DNA of 64,000 nucleotides. Origin: Trachipleistophora hominis (Eukaryota > Microsporidia > Pleistophoridae). The notes under the pieces are model-generated. The model did not search any database, was not told the DNA's origin, and was given only the letters and a program-made list of their open reading frames with translations. Every line of letters starts with the position of its first letter. Positions within the stretch are counted from its first letter, which is position 1. Below, piece after piece: positions 52,338 through 63,618 of this stretch. Location: positions 86,461 to 150,460 of the forward strand of contig JH993935.1 of NCBI GenBank assembly GCA_000316135.1, written 5' to 3'. The translations under genes and the position numbers were made by a program.

Positions 52338-54527
52338 GTGATGGGGTTAAAAAATGAGAATGGTTAAAAGGCTGTGAAGAAACATGGACAACGAGTAGAA
52401 TGGGAAGACTGCCAACGGTGAAACATCGTTTTATCGAGATCAGTAATGATAAATTATGTTTTTTGTATTAAATGGTATTAAAGAGCAGGCTAGTGAACAG
52501 AAAAGTGTGGTTTAAGATGTATGACATAATAAATAAGGGCGTATTAAATAAAAAGACGTTTTACTAAAAGATAAATAACATCTTTAGTAAGAAACGTGCA
52601 TATTCTCTAACGTAGAAAAGTAAATCGTATAAAAGGTTAGAATACAAAAACGTTTTATTTCCATTTTTCTTGGAAAAACATATTTAATTTATTAGCAACG
52701 TTTTATGGGTGCAATATAAACGAGAGCTGTAAAGATTTACGGCCCTAATAATATATTAAAGCGATGAACACGTCATCAAATCTGTAAATTAATTTTATAG
52801 AAACGTAATTAATAATAAGTACGGCCTGTGACAAATACATTTCCTGTTTTAGAAAAATGATTTATTATGATCATGACCTTAAGTAAAATTTTCAATCATA
52901 ACTCGCAGGTAAACACCGTACAGGTCTATAAAAGTATCAAGGTTGTGTCTTATATTGTAGCATTGTCTTATCAATACTAAATATCAAGAAATGTAAGACT
53001 TGTATGTCCTAAGAGATCTATCTTTAATCAATATATAACAAGAAATACTTGTCATTACTTGATTTTATTTCAAAACACTTATATTTTCCAACCATAATAT
53101 TTTTGTAAAAAATCTTTAGTCGATGTTCTATCTTCAGTATCACAGCATTAACGCTAAGGAGATATTATATGATATAATATTTTATATTGGTTGGTCTCAA
53201 TGTGCACAAACGATTTATACATACTTTAAATTGTTATTTCATGTTAATAAATTTGTTTAAAAGTATTTTTATCAATCTTTAATACACATGTGAAATAAAT
53301 GATAAAGAACATTTTAAATAAGGCCTGATATTTAGATTTACCGTATCTGTAACGTTTTTACATTCATTTTTGGGTTAGGTGATGCGTGTGGTGATAAAAA
53401 AAAAAGGGCGAAAATCGTTTCGTAAAAAACGTTATTCAGGCAGTTAATGGTATTAGCATAGTTAATTATACCTGAAGGAATAAATTATACAACATAAACT
53501 ATTAAAACGGTAATCATTTTGGTATACATTACGTAAAATACTACAAAGATTTGCATATCTGCAGCAAAATAATGCTATCCTTGTAACACAACCGGACACT
53601 TAGACCATCGCTTTAAGATAGAAAGCATTATTTACAAATTTGGGCCTGAATTATGGTGCTAATATAGATTGGTGCGTTTTATTTGAGCGTAATATAATTC
53701 AACTGGATCGAATTTATTACTAAACAAGTTTTTTAAAAATGTTGATATTAAAGAGCTTTAACATGCAATAACTGGTACAACAATAGGAAAACTTTCTTGC
53801 TACTTTAAAGTAGACATGAGCATATGAGAACTTTACGTAGAATTAGCGCGAAAGAATTAAATGCTTTTATTAAAAAAGGTTTCTAAACTTTTAACAATTC
53901 TAACGGATCAGTCAGAACGCTCTTCCTGCTACAAATATTTCAGTTTAAATGAAATATATAAACTGGTGTAACACATAATACCGTTAAACGTTCACTTAAC
54001 TCATCGATAATAATTATTTTTAGAGACACCTTTTACCAATATAATTTTATCCTGCAGTACTATTCACATGCTAATCTGTTATTTGAACCAATAAATCATT
54101 AATTATATGTACGAAACGCCTTATAATTCTGAATAAACAAAAATAATTGAACCTGTCATGAAACTATCCTTTACTGTATAGAAAACCATTTTAAGTTCTT
54201 ATTAAACATTATACTTCTATTAAAGGGCGTAAAGCACGAGAAAATAGTAGATGTCATCATAAATGATTATAATAAGTTCTATTAAAAGTACGTATGAAGT
54301 GGTGATGAGAAAAAAAGTAACGATAAATTTCTGATCAAAAGTAGAAGTTTTACTCCGAACGATAAAATAATTTGCTTGAAAAACATTACAATGATACTTT
54401 TTTTGTAACTAACAATAGTACCGCTAATGTTAACAACAGATCTTACGATCGTTATCTCATTATACACGGTTATGCTACACCGCCTTCTTTAAATATTAGC
54501 AATTGCTCAAAATTTACCTTGGCTATG
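52338..54527. other. Long intergenic region, nothing recognised
   Basis: About 2.2 kb of very AT-rich DNA; no supported gene. Confidence 0.5.
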
Positions 54528-54655
54528 AATGAGATATTATCTTTTTAAAGTAAAGGTTAGTTTAATTGTCTCCTTCATACACTCTATCTGATCAACTAAC
54601 TCTTCTAGGACCGATCATGGTCACTAGCCTTTAGTTCATGGAATGAGGTTCTATC
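54528..54655 (-). mobile_element. SINE-like element with 14-bp target duplication
   Basis: Element 54542-54641, minus orientation (GTTAGTTTAATTGTCTCCTT, CTCTTCTAGGACCGATCATG, TAGCCTTTAGTTCATGG). Flanks are AATGAGATATTATC (54528-54541) and AATGAGGTTCTATC (54642-54655), 11 of 14 identical. It lies about 200 bp upstream of the V-ATPase subunit d start. Confidence 0.8.
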
Positions 54656-54854
54656 GTTTTATTAATGAGCGAATAACTTTCTATTTCCTAATATAAACGA
54701 GTTACCTTAAAGAACCGGTCCTTCAAAACACTTTATTTCGTATGTATAGGGTAAAATAAAATAAAAATCGTAAAGAATACTTTTGTTTGGTACGTGGTGA
54801 TCGTCGTGCATTTATTTTCAACCAATCTTAAACCATTTTTTGGTTACCCTTGGA

Positions 54855-55838
54855 ATGCAGAACGAGTACAAAGAAAACGATGACTACGGCTACATCCTTG
54901 CAGAGATACACGGCAGGCAGTCACGCATTCTTACATCATCAGAATACAAGGCGTTATTGCAGAGCGATAACATAGACGACGTGATTGTTAAGCTGCAGGG
55001 CACTACATACAGCAAATATCTCTCTGACAGTATGGAGAAGAGCAAAGTAAATTTAATATTATCGCTGGAAAGAGCCTTTAAACACGAGTTCAACGAAATA
55101 TACGAGAGAAGCACTGGATGCTTGAGGGTGCTGCTTACCTTTTTCCTGGAGAGCTATAAGATAGAGTCATTCATATACAGGGTGTCTAACCCGGAAGAGC
55201 CTGAGGAGGAACTTGGTTTCTTTGTCGAGCTGAATACGCTCAAGTTTAGCAATGACATGCGGGAGGTAAAGAAGTTCGTCATTGATGAAACTTTTCTGAG
55301 CCGCTACTTCGATCGAATAAACGTCGAGAACAGCATCGAAAAAAACAACTTTCAGATAATCAAGAGGATGCTCATGAAGTACCACATTGAGGACTTTTAT
55401 GGCCGTATAAACGGCGATATGGGGTTCATGAGAACTGTGCTTGAGGTAATGGGCAGCATACAAATCATAGAGATAGTACTGAATACGATGCACACAAATA
55501 TTACGGCTGACAATCGTAAGAAGCTTTTTCCGGATGTAAATGATCTTGATGCTAGGACAATCCACAGCTTGGCGGAGTGCAACACGATTGATGATCTGAA
55601 GGCAATTCTTGGAAAAACGTCGTACAAAGAAACGATTTTATCAAAAGATTTGCTGAACGGCCTGCAATTCCACGTTCTTATGGTGTATTATCGATCGTTT
55701 TCAGTGTTTAATGATTTATCGTGCGTGTTTTGTTACCTGAAATTGAAGGAACAGGAGATTAAGAACATATGCTGGATTGTTGAGTTTCTAGGAGAAGATG
55801 AAAAGGATGTGATGGAGAATATCTACTGTGTAAATTGA
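54855..55838 (+). CDS. VMA6: V-type proton ATPase subunit d
   Basis: 327 residues, slightly shorter than the usual ~345. Subunit d couples the rotary V1 stalk to the membrane proteolipid ring of the vacuolar H+-ATPase. The N-terminus is the most telling: GYILAEIHGRQSRILTSSEY, then a (L)LQSDNIDDVIVKLQGTTYSK segment, matches the family's GY.E...RG....L...DY..L.QC...D.K..L..TDYG. Helix-rich (V)ATP_synt_AC39 repeats continue through YHIEDFYGRIN and MHTNITADNRKKLFPD to ICWIVEFLGEDEKD. The start is set at the ATG at 54855 (MQNEYKEN), which has CCC nine bases upstream (TACCCTTGGAATG), rather than at an upstream TTG. Confidence 0.93.
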   Translation: MQNEYKENDDYGYILAEIHGRQSRILTSSEYKALLQSDNIDDVIVKLQGTTYSKYLSDSMEKSKVNLILSLERAFKHEFNEIYERSTGCLRVLLTFFLESYKIESFIYRVSNPEEPEEELGFFVELNTLKFSNDMREVKKFVIDETFLSRYFDRINVENSIEKNNFQIIKRMLMKYHIEDFYGRINGDMGFMRTVLEVMGSIQIIEIVLNTMHTNITADNRKKLFPDVNDLDARTIHSLAECNTIDDLKAILGKTSYKETILSKDLLNGLQFHVLMVYYRSFSVFNDLSCVFCYLKLKEQEIKNICWIVEFLGEDEKDVMENIYCVN

Positions 55839-58119
55839 TAGAGACGTATTTTACGGGTGTATGTTATCTAGCGCGTGTAGATGGTAGTTAAACGGTATTA
55901 CATTAGTTTAATCAATAAGGTACATTTGTACAATGGCACTGTAACAGGTGAAATGAAAGTTAAGAGTTTTTAATGTTCATTGTATTTTTTATGATTCACT
56001 TATTACTTATCATTGACAGACGAGAGGTTGTTTGGTAAACGAATTTTAAAAACTTTTTATAAAGCATCATTAAGCGATACATTACTAAAATATTTTTAAA
56101 TTTAAAAGCTTCTATTTACTTGTATACGTCATACAAGCTACAATAACAATTTTATTATTGCTAACCGGCTGATGGTTAGGTATGTTCATTCTACACGGCT
56201 GTATTTACCAGTTCAAAGTCCTAAACAACACATAGATGCACTAACAGATCCTTTGGCACGTATGTAAATGCTTGCTAAACCATATTAATTACGATTCTTC
56301 AGATCATATATTCCCCTTTCCCAATTATTAAATGATTGGCATACATCTAAAACACGATCGCATACATCAAAGCAACGTCCCATGAGGAATAGAATGCGTT
56401 TGTTCAATTAATCAATCGTTTCGTTCCCTTACGCGTTGATTAGAAATGTGAGATTTATCATCTCGATCAAATTCTGTGATGTATTATCCGATAACTGTTT
56501 GTTTAATGAATCGCTTCCGTTTAAATATTATTGATCGGTGATATGTATCGTTGATTACACATACACCAATATCTTTAACGAAGCGTATTAATCACGTAGA
56601 ACGTTAGTTTATAATTAATTTTTATTTGTGTGGTATTTGTTCCTTTCTAACTAAAAAGTTATAAATTCTGGCCAATTTTATACGAAAGATAGATCAATTA
56701 TTTTTAATGGGCAATTCAATAAAAACCTAAATGGCAAATTATATCATATTTGGCCTATTTAATATTTTTAGATTTTAACATATTACAGACGATACTGGGG
56801 TAAGTGAATGTTATTGAATGTAATTCTGCAATGAATCTTTACTCGAGTGGTTTCGTATTGAAAAATAATGTACTACGTATGAAAATAGCATATTATATAA
56901 TTTTATAAGTCTTACTAAATACCTGTGGCTCTCAAATTTCTTCATCAAATCGTTCAAATTGACGAGTTTTCTACGCAAGTTTGTATTTTGATATGGAAGA
57001 AATGTGTATAAGATGAGTTTTTATCTGTGTGATTAAAGATTTTGTAACAAAAAATGCATATAATATGACGAAATGGATACAAAAATAAATTAAAACGATT
57101 TTAATTTAAAGGATGTATTGTATAACAATAGCATTTCACAAAGAGAAATTATTTAATTCTACTTTTGCGATCAACAATGTGTACAATCTAAAGCTATCTG
57201 CTAAATATGAAAATATTTTTTGATAAAAATTGTTATCTCCTTTTCATTATTATAACATTCAAATTGGGTATATTGTATAAAGCACATTGACGACATGAGA
57301 AAAATGTAGATGTGGTTTGATTTACGAGAAAGTAAAATTTAATTGAATAACGTCTTTCATTGGTGACTGGTTAGTTAAGATCATCGCATATAAATTTTGA
57401 GAGTTTTATTCATTTATACTTTGTAGAATGCGGAATTTTATTCGCATTATGAGCTTGGTGGAGTGCAATCGAGCCTTGAATCAACGATTGGAGTGTGACG
57501 GAGAAGATAGTCGTTGTTTGTAATAAAAAGTATGAGGTGATAAACATATAAAATAACCTTAAAATGGATTTTAAACAACTACTATTTCTATTTTTGAAGT
57601 AAATGATAAAAACTTGCTTTTAACGACGTTAACGAAAGCATTCAGAAATCAACACTGATGACCAAATTTGATGACAGTTTATTGGTTTGATACACTAGAA
57701 AATCATTTTGGTAATCAGAATAGGAGAAGATCGTTGCCTACTACTAGAAAATAGTTAAATAACCATAACAAGTGAAATTATAAACAGTAACGTGGTTTTT
57801 AATAATATTATTTAAGGATGCATCTCAACGAATAGTTCAGCAGCTTATAATCCACATTAAAAACTATTGCTCTCGTCATTTAATACCAAAAATAAAATTT
57901 TAGTATGTAATTGTTTATTTAATGATTTGTTTATCAACAATATCATATATCATAATTAAATCACGATAACTAATTAATTTTACTCCCCTATATGTTAATT
58001 GGAATTTCGTTAATTAAAAGGAGGATGGAAATCTGATTTAATAATGGACGAAAAGTAGTAATTGGTTACTACGCCACCTCTAAAAAGTATTTAATCAAGA
58101 AAATTCTTGGAGGCTGTAG
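55839..58119. other. Long intergenic region, nothing recognised
   Basis: About 2.3 kb AT-rich. A weak SINE-like tail may lie at about 56025-56080. A 31-codon ATG frame at 57428 (MRNFIRIMSLVECN) is too short to call. Confidence 0.5.
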
Positions 58120-58989
58120 ATGAGTGATGATGGGGATACTAAAAAAACTAGCCGTCTCGTAGGCTACATAGCTCTTGGCTTGTCTGTTGTGTTGTATCTC
58201 GGACTCGTAGCAATCACGTATTTCGTTATGGCTGACACGTTTATCTTCCATGCATGGTGGTGGAGCTTGGGCACAGGAGTCGGTATTGTCGCGATAATTG
58301 CGGTGATATTTTTGCTCAAGGGACTTATTGGCATGATAGTGAATACTCTCTTGTTCATTGTTGTGCTCTTGTTAATCTTTGCACAATATTGGTTCCGATC
58401 TGAGAGGGTACTCGTTTTGGGATCGATTGACGATGCGGCAGAGAATTTTGGAGCTTCGGATGCAGATGCATTGGGCACTGAACTATTAAAAGATCACCCG
58501 CGAAGAATTTTTGTCTTTATTGGTAAAATGGCTGCTGGCGGCGGAGCTGGAGCAAAATCTAAGCAAGGATCTAAAACCACAGAGGAAGGCGAAGAAGAGC
58601 CTAATGCCTCGGAACCAGAAGGTCAAGGAGAACCCGAAGCACCAGAGCCAGAATCTCAACCAAAGAAGCAGGGCAAGACTGAAATTACTGAAGAAGCAGT
58701 AAAGAAAGCGTTGGAAAGCGAAACAAAGAAAGCGAGTGAGGCAAAAGAAAAAGTACATGTGGTGCAGCTTGCTGACAATCTCAAATACGAACCTGGGAAA
58801 AAGGAATCGGCCAAGAATATCGTTAAAGCATTTAAAAAATTTAGCTTCGCGAGACACTTAGATCAGGGTGTGCTTCGGTTCGAGGATGACGTAGAATATG
58901 GTAAAGCGTTTGAAGAAGGAGAGGGAACAAAGGAAGGAATGAATGTCAAAGATTTTAGTGAGAAATATAAGAAGAAGGACAAGAAGTGA
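58120..58989 (+). CDS. Three-TM membrane protein with long acidic/basic cytosolic tail
   Basis: 289 residues, not recognised. After a polar start (MSDDGDTKKTSR) come three TM segments (about 13-36, 45-67, 70-90), then about 200 soluble residues: a short folded part with SERVLVLGSIDDAAENFGAS, a glycine run (GGGAGAK), a Pro/Glu/Gln-rich repeat-like section (about 150-185, EPEAPEPESQPKKQG) and a charged helical end finishing in KYKKKDKK. The terminal KKxKK-like motif would suit ER retention if the tail is cytosolic. G+C is higher than in most secreted genes here. The ATG at 58120 has no CCC motif. Confidence 0.8.
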   Translation: MSDDGDTKKTSRLVGYIALGLSVVLYLGLVAITYFVMADTFIFHAWWWSLGTGVGIVAIIAVIFLLKGLIGMIVNTLLFIVVLLLIFAQYWFRSERVLVLGSIDDAAENFGASDADALGTELLKDHPRRIFVFIGKMAAGGGAGAKSKQGSKTTEEGEEEPNASEPEGQGEPEAPEPESQPKKQGKTEITEEAVKKALESETKKASEAKEKVHVVQLADNLKYEPGKKESAKNIVKAFKKFSFARHLDQGVLRFEDDVEYGKAFEEGEGTKEGMNVKDFSEKYKKKDKK

Positions 58990-59019
58990 GCACATTACGG
59001 TTGTTATATCGTAGGTTAA

Positions 59020-59340
59020 ATAAAAGGTTCTTTAAAAAATTTCACCGGCTTTGCCGTTTTTATTGGTCACATTCATGAAATCGAACTAGCACTTGAAAAC
59101 ATAATAAAATTAAGTCTGTCCTTTATCGGTGTTAGTGTTTTTTCTTTTTCTGCTTGTACTGCCTTCGTTTGTGTATTAAACGAATCAATTATACAAAAAC
59201 CGCATTTTTTATTGCCAATGAATAGAGAATCATTGAAAACCTCTCTTAAAAATCAAGCTCTTACTCATGACCTTCTATTACACGAGAAAAGGGAAGTAAC
59301 CGTTTTCAATTCCGCTAGAATTACAAGTTATTGTCCGTGA
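59020..59340 (+). other. 107-codon open frame lacking a start
   Basis: Open immediately downstream of the three-TM gene, with the first ATG only 40 codons from the end (MNRESLKTSLKNQALTHDLL). The earlier part includes HIHEIELALENIIKLSLSFI and a hydrophobic run. Long for AT-rich noise, but without start or motif; perhaps a gene remnant. Confidence 0.25.
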
Positions 59341-60118
59341 ACTAGTCAATTAGTCTGCGAATTATCTTTTACTAATGTTAAATTACAGTAAAAGATACTT
59401 GTTTATCATACTTTTTGAAATATGCAAAATGATGTAGACCAAGATGATAGAAGAACGTAAAAAATTACGTTGTTATATCTTTGTATACAAATTATTAATT
59501 ATGTACCAAACTTAGGGATAGAACGAACTACGGTTGTTAACTACGTGTTGGCTGAATGTTGAATAATTAATTAAATACGTTTCTTCAAAAAAAATAAATA
59601 CAGTGATATTTTAATATCTATACGAAATAAATTAGAACACTTTTATGATTAAAAGAATGATGTTCAGTGCGAAATGATAATCAAAAGCTCTTTTTAAAAA
59701 GTAATTGTTGATTAGTAATTAAATCATAGAGCATGTATTTGATTGGTGAATAACAATCAATATTCTGTCATGGCAAGATGGATGTGGTAATCAAGAATAA
59801 ATCAAAGTGTATATACACCACAGCAGTAAGTACAGCATAGCTAAAATTCGCTGCTATACTATAATATACAGTAGAAATATTTTTAGCACTTAATCATTTC
59901 TCTTACTAATATTTCCATGATATGTTGTGAGATAATAATTAAACATACTTTTTAAAAAAAGCTAATATTTTCTCGCTGGCATCATCAACACTTTGTTTGA
60001 ATCGATACACATAGAATATGATTGAAGTAAATATAGAAGTATTAACAAAATTATATTTCTGAGAAGAGCAAATATTACAATATTTGATGATTTTTCTAGA
60101 AGTTAGTGATTTTTTTCA

Positions 60119-60222
60119 TGAGTATTCGTTTAATTAATCCTCATAATTCGCCTACATTCAAACAAACTCCCTTGGGGCACAAGCACCTACTATGGTCTTT
60201 TATGACCTTTGATTTATGATCC
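60119..60222 (-). repeat. Diverged SINE-like element copy
   Basis: GTTTAATTAATCCTCATAAT, ACATTCAAACAAACTCCC, TACTATGGTC and ACCTTTGATTTATGATCC follow the element in minus orientation. No clear target duplication. Confidence 0.6.
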
Positions 60223-60479
60223 AAAAATTACTATAATGTAATTTATACAATAGCGTAAAGCAATACAGCACTAGGTTACGATTTTTGTAGCGTATAAGCC
60301 GATGCCTGAGTTTGTAGATACAAATTGATTATTATAAGAGCTTACACAAATCGTCCATTAGTAACAAAGAAAAATGAAGAGACCTACAAACTGTTCTTGA
60401 TACAAAAAAACCTTTTATAGAATGCCTTTCTTCCAAAATTAACTACTAAATGATGGTAGCGCAACATGATTGAAAGTTA

Positions 60480-60760
60480 ACCCTTGGCAGACCGGTAGTC
60501 GACAAATAGCCTTGGAGCGCTGTTATAGTTGTGAAATGTGTCAGCATGTATATATTTATCATCTCACAGCAACGCTTGCTTATCGAGAGGTTTGGATAGC
60601 AGAAAGTTGAAGACGAAAAGATCTACAAACAATGTTGGCATGGCTGTGTACAAGTGTACGAACAGGTTGCAGTAAGATTAGTGATGACTATCAGGAGTGA
60701 AACGAGAGTGAACAACGGATCACATGTTTTGAACTATTTGAAACTCGAGTAGATATTATA
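60480..60760 (+). other. G+C-elevated patch with broken open frames
   Basis: Two open stretches in different frames follow each other: about 60472-60612 (QTGSRQIALERCYSCEMCQH, ending at TGA) and about 60601-60750 (EDEKIYKQCWHGCVQVYEQV, ending at TAG). Neither has a usable ATG. A related GACCTACAAACTGTTCTTG block lies at about 60380. Possibly a dead gene or transposase remnant; an unrecognised structured RNA is the alternative. Confidence 0.3.
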
Positions 60761-61088
60761 AACGGTAATGTGGTGTACTTACATGAAAATTGCTTTTATT
60801 TATAAGTTTTAACAAGAATTATAGATATTACCGTTAGCTACGTCAAAATGAAGTATTTATTGCTATTTTTGGAATATATTACGCTAAATTGTGCCATGTT
60901 TTGACCAAAACGGGAAAAAACAAGGATATCCATTTTTTACGTATGTACCGCGACCGAGAAGTATATCGATAGGGAAAACGCAGCCCTTGTTGTTTGTTTA
61001 TATGATTCAGAAGAATGATAGATTGATCAGATTAAACACATTTGTTTTATTTTAATGTATAAAAAGACGATGGGTTGCGCAAAATAGA

Positions 61089-61691
61089 ATGTCTACATCT
61101 AAAAACATTGACACTGGCAGGCGCACAGGAAGAAAAAAGAACATTTCCTATGCTGCGCTAATAGCACAGGCACTACTTAGCAGCGCAAATAATAGACTAA
61201 CACTCAAGGAGATATATCACTTTATCTCTACGAACTATCCAGAATACACACTCCACAAGCAGGGGTGGCAAAACAGCATTAGACACAATTTATCGCTTAA
61301 CAAAGCCTTCTACAAGGAGCCAAAGATCAAGGGCACGCCCGGAAAGGGATCGCACTGGTCAATAGATCTTAAGGCAGCAAAGAATATTCTTGACAAGTCA
61401 GATAGGTCAATTAGAACGGCCTCACGCATACGACGTGGTTACGGACACACCAACAGCTGTCTCAACCGAAAAAGGAGCCCGCTCTTGGGAGATATTCGTA
61501 TATCTGACGAGAAGAAGAAAGGAGCACATAAAACGATTATTTTTAACGGCGACTTGAATCCCTACAATGAAAGCCTTGAGGCGTTTTTTGGACTTCCCAA
61601 TCACCGCGATGATGAGAACGGTGATGATGGTGGTAAGGATAGGAACGATTGGCAAAACTACTGCGGAGTTAACTCCTATTTTAAATTCTAA
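61089..61691 (+). CDS. Forkhead (winged-helix) transcription factor
   Basis: 200 residues, a nuclear DNA-binding regulator. The forkhead domain occupies about 18-95: SYAALIAQALLSSANNRLTL, EIYHFISTNYPEY, the recognition helix WQNSIRHNLSLNKAF (60-74), KEPKIKGTPGKGSHWSID for the wing. The Asn, Arg and His of NSIRHNLS that contact DNA are all present. Basic residues follow the domain (RIRRGYGH). The rest is short and acidic (DDENGDDGGKDRND) with no FHA or other domain, so it is among the smallest forkhead proteins. GGG lies 17-20 bases upstream of the ATG (GATGGGTTGCGC). Microsporidia keep very few forkhead genes; which yeast FKH/HCM1 it corresponds to cannot be told here. Confidence 0.93.
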   Translation: MSTSKNIDTGRRTGRKKNISYAALIAQALLSSANNRLTLKEIYHFISTNYPEYTLHKQGWQNSIRHNLSLNKAFYKEPKIKGTPGKGSHWSIDLKAAKNILDKSDRSIRTASRIRRGYGHTNSCLNRKRSPLLGDIRISDEKKKGAHKTIIFNGDLNPYNESLEAFFGLPNHRDDENGDDGGKDRNDWQNYCGVNSYFKF

Positions 61692-61810
61692 TAAAAGACT
61701 TAGATAGAGCGATGTTATATGTTCCAACGTATTTTATACCTGAAGTCTGTATTTAAATATATACTATTACATATACCTATCACATTACTCCTTGGCAGTT
61801 GATTGCAAGT

Positions 61811-61990
61811 ATGTCAACCATTCAATTAAAAATAACAATCTATCAATATCAGTGTTTAATTAAAAATTGCCATAAATGTTTTTTTAATTATCCACCAATC
61901 ATCAAGAATGACAGCAACGAAATTATTGCATGTTTAATATACAAGTCCCTGATCAATAATCTAATATTAGATAAGCCTTCTTACAAGTGA
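61811..61990 (+). CDS. Possible small protein, 59 aa
   Basis: ATG at 61811 (MSTIQLKITIYQYQCLIKNC) to TGA at 61990, 120 bp after the forkhead stop. Cysteines in C-x5-C-x2-C spacing give slight support for a small folded protein, but there is no CCC motif and no family resemblance. It may be chance. Confidence 0.25.
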   Translation: MSTIQLKITIYQYQCLIKNCHKCFFNYPPIIKNDSNEIIACLIYKSLINNLILDKPSYK

Positions 61991-63618
61991 TATGTAAATT
62001 CATATTTACCATTTAGTAAATTACGCTGTTAGCGGCAGGCAGATTATGATGAAATAGTAGTTTAGATACTGCTGTAGTTCAACTTTCAACAAAATGGCTG
62101 CCAGCAAATCCATAACAGCAATAACCTTGTTTTTTGTATCAAATTAATTATCCGCATTTTTTCTTTTAGCAAGGCTCACTGCTATACAAGAATATTCTTA
62201 TTTCATCGAATTTACCTCGTGAACGATATTATATGATCAAAATACACTTTGTGACTATTTTAAAAAAGTAAATTTAAGCTTAAAGTTATCTAAACTATAA
62301 TTTTCGTCTATATTTACAGTGTGATATCATTTATTATTTTATATAAAGGTAATTTACAAATTAATTGATATAAATTTACAAAAAATATTTTACAAGTAAC
62401 TATATAACTATTCATTGGTTGATTCACATGTGATATGCTATAGTGGTATGGAAGTGTGATAAATAAATTTAATTTAACATATAAGTATTTATCGATGCCT
62501 TATACTATAAATTTAAAGTGTTTGTGCACCTGTATAACAACTATTGAAGTGCACTTCAGAGGATATAATGGTATGGCTAATCACGAAATTGCTGATAGGT
62601 ATAAATCATAATATACTCGTTAATCACTGATAATTTTTAAGTATAATCAGTGTTATAGCATTCCATTGTTAGTATATCATATCAATTGCAGGCTATTTTG
62701 TGATTGATGGCTTTTATAAACATGTAACCAACTTATTTTTTTTCATCAAGTGATTTTTAATATGGTTACATATAATTCTTGGCGCTAAAATTTTCTACTA
62801 ATACATTATCACGTACTTTAGTATCATTATAAGTTTTTACATCTACACTACGTTGTACAGCAATAAAACAGTTGTTTTTGTTTGAAAGTCATTTTAATTA
62901 AATCTCCTTGCCACCACATACTAGCAATAAAACAGTAAATAGCTACTTGAATTAAACAACTTGGATTGGTGTCAGGATTAAAATAATCAGTTGTGATAGT
63001 TTCTTTATAACAGAGAACATAAATTTGGTTAATTACTTACGATCAACATATATTCGGCTCAAAATTTTTATTTATTGTTCCTTTAGAAAATTCCTTTTAG
63101 GACTTTTTGCATGAAGGCTCAACATATAACACGATACATAACATGAGATCATTGTTTACACTTTAAAATGGGCAAAACAACTTTTGTTAACGTTTGTATT
63201 TTGTCATACATTGGTTGATAAAAAATTACGGTGAGCGTTTTAAGAGGGGAGTCTACGTAGGCATCTGTGATTTTATATTTCTGTTAAAATGAAGAACTAA
63301 AATTGCATTTTTTTTGAAGGTTAATAATGATGTATTGTTTCGTTTTAACTAATCAACCTGTGGCCTTTCTCTGTATCAGTTTTAATATAGTCAAATTTTA
63401 ATATGGTTACTTGATTTACTTTACCTTATGTAAGCGGTTTCAGCTGTATTTCTAGATTTTTCATCGCACATCCGTATGATATCGTATTTAAATATAAAAG
63501 AGTAATTTAGTAAAAAATATTACCTAATTATCCATTTTAATTAAGTTTTGTTCAATATGTTTACGGGTGTGAGGCACAGTGAAACGTAAAATATCATCGT
63601 TCATATTAATCCCCACCA
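61991..63618. other. Intergenic region, nothing recognised
   Basis: About 1.6 kb, extremely AT-rich. A weak SINE-like fragment may occur near 62880-62925. No gene seen. Confidence 0.5.

Larger units (their letters stand above)
58990..61088. other. Long intergenic region with repeats and coding-like remnants
   Basis: Contains an ATG-less open frame (59020-59340), a SINE-like tail (about 59917-59962), a SINE-like copy (60119-60222) and a G+C-elevated, coding-like patch (60480-60760). No intact gene. Confidence 0.5.

Noticed and set aside
58120..58251. Minus-strand frame 58069-58251
   Set aside because: Overlaps the start of the three-TM gene in antisense and lacks any protein-like feature.
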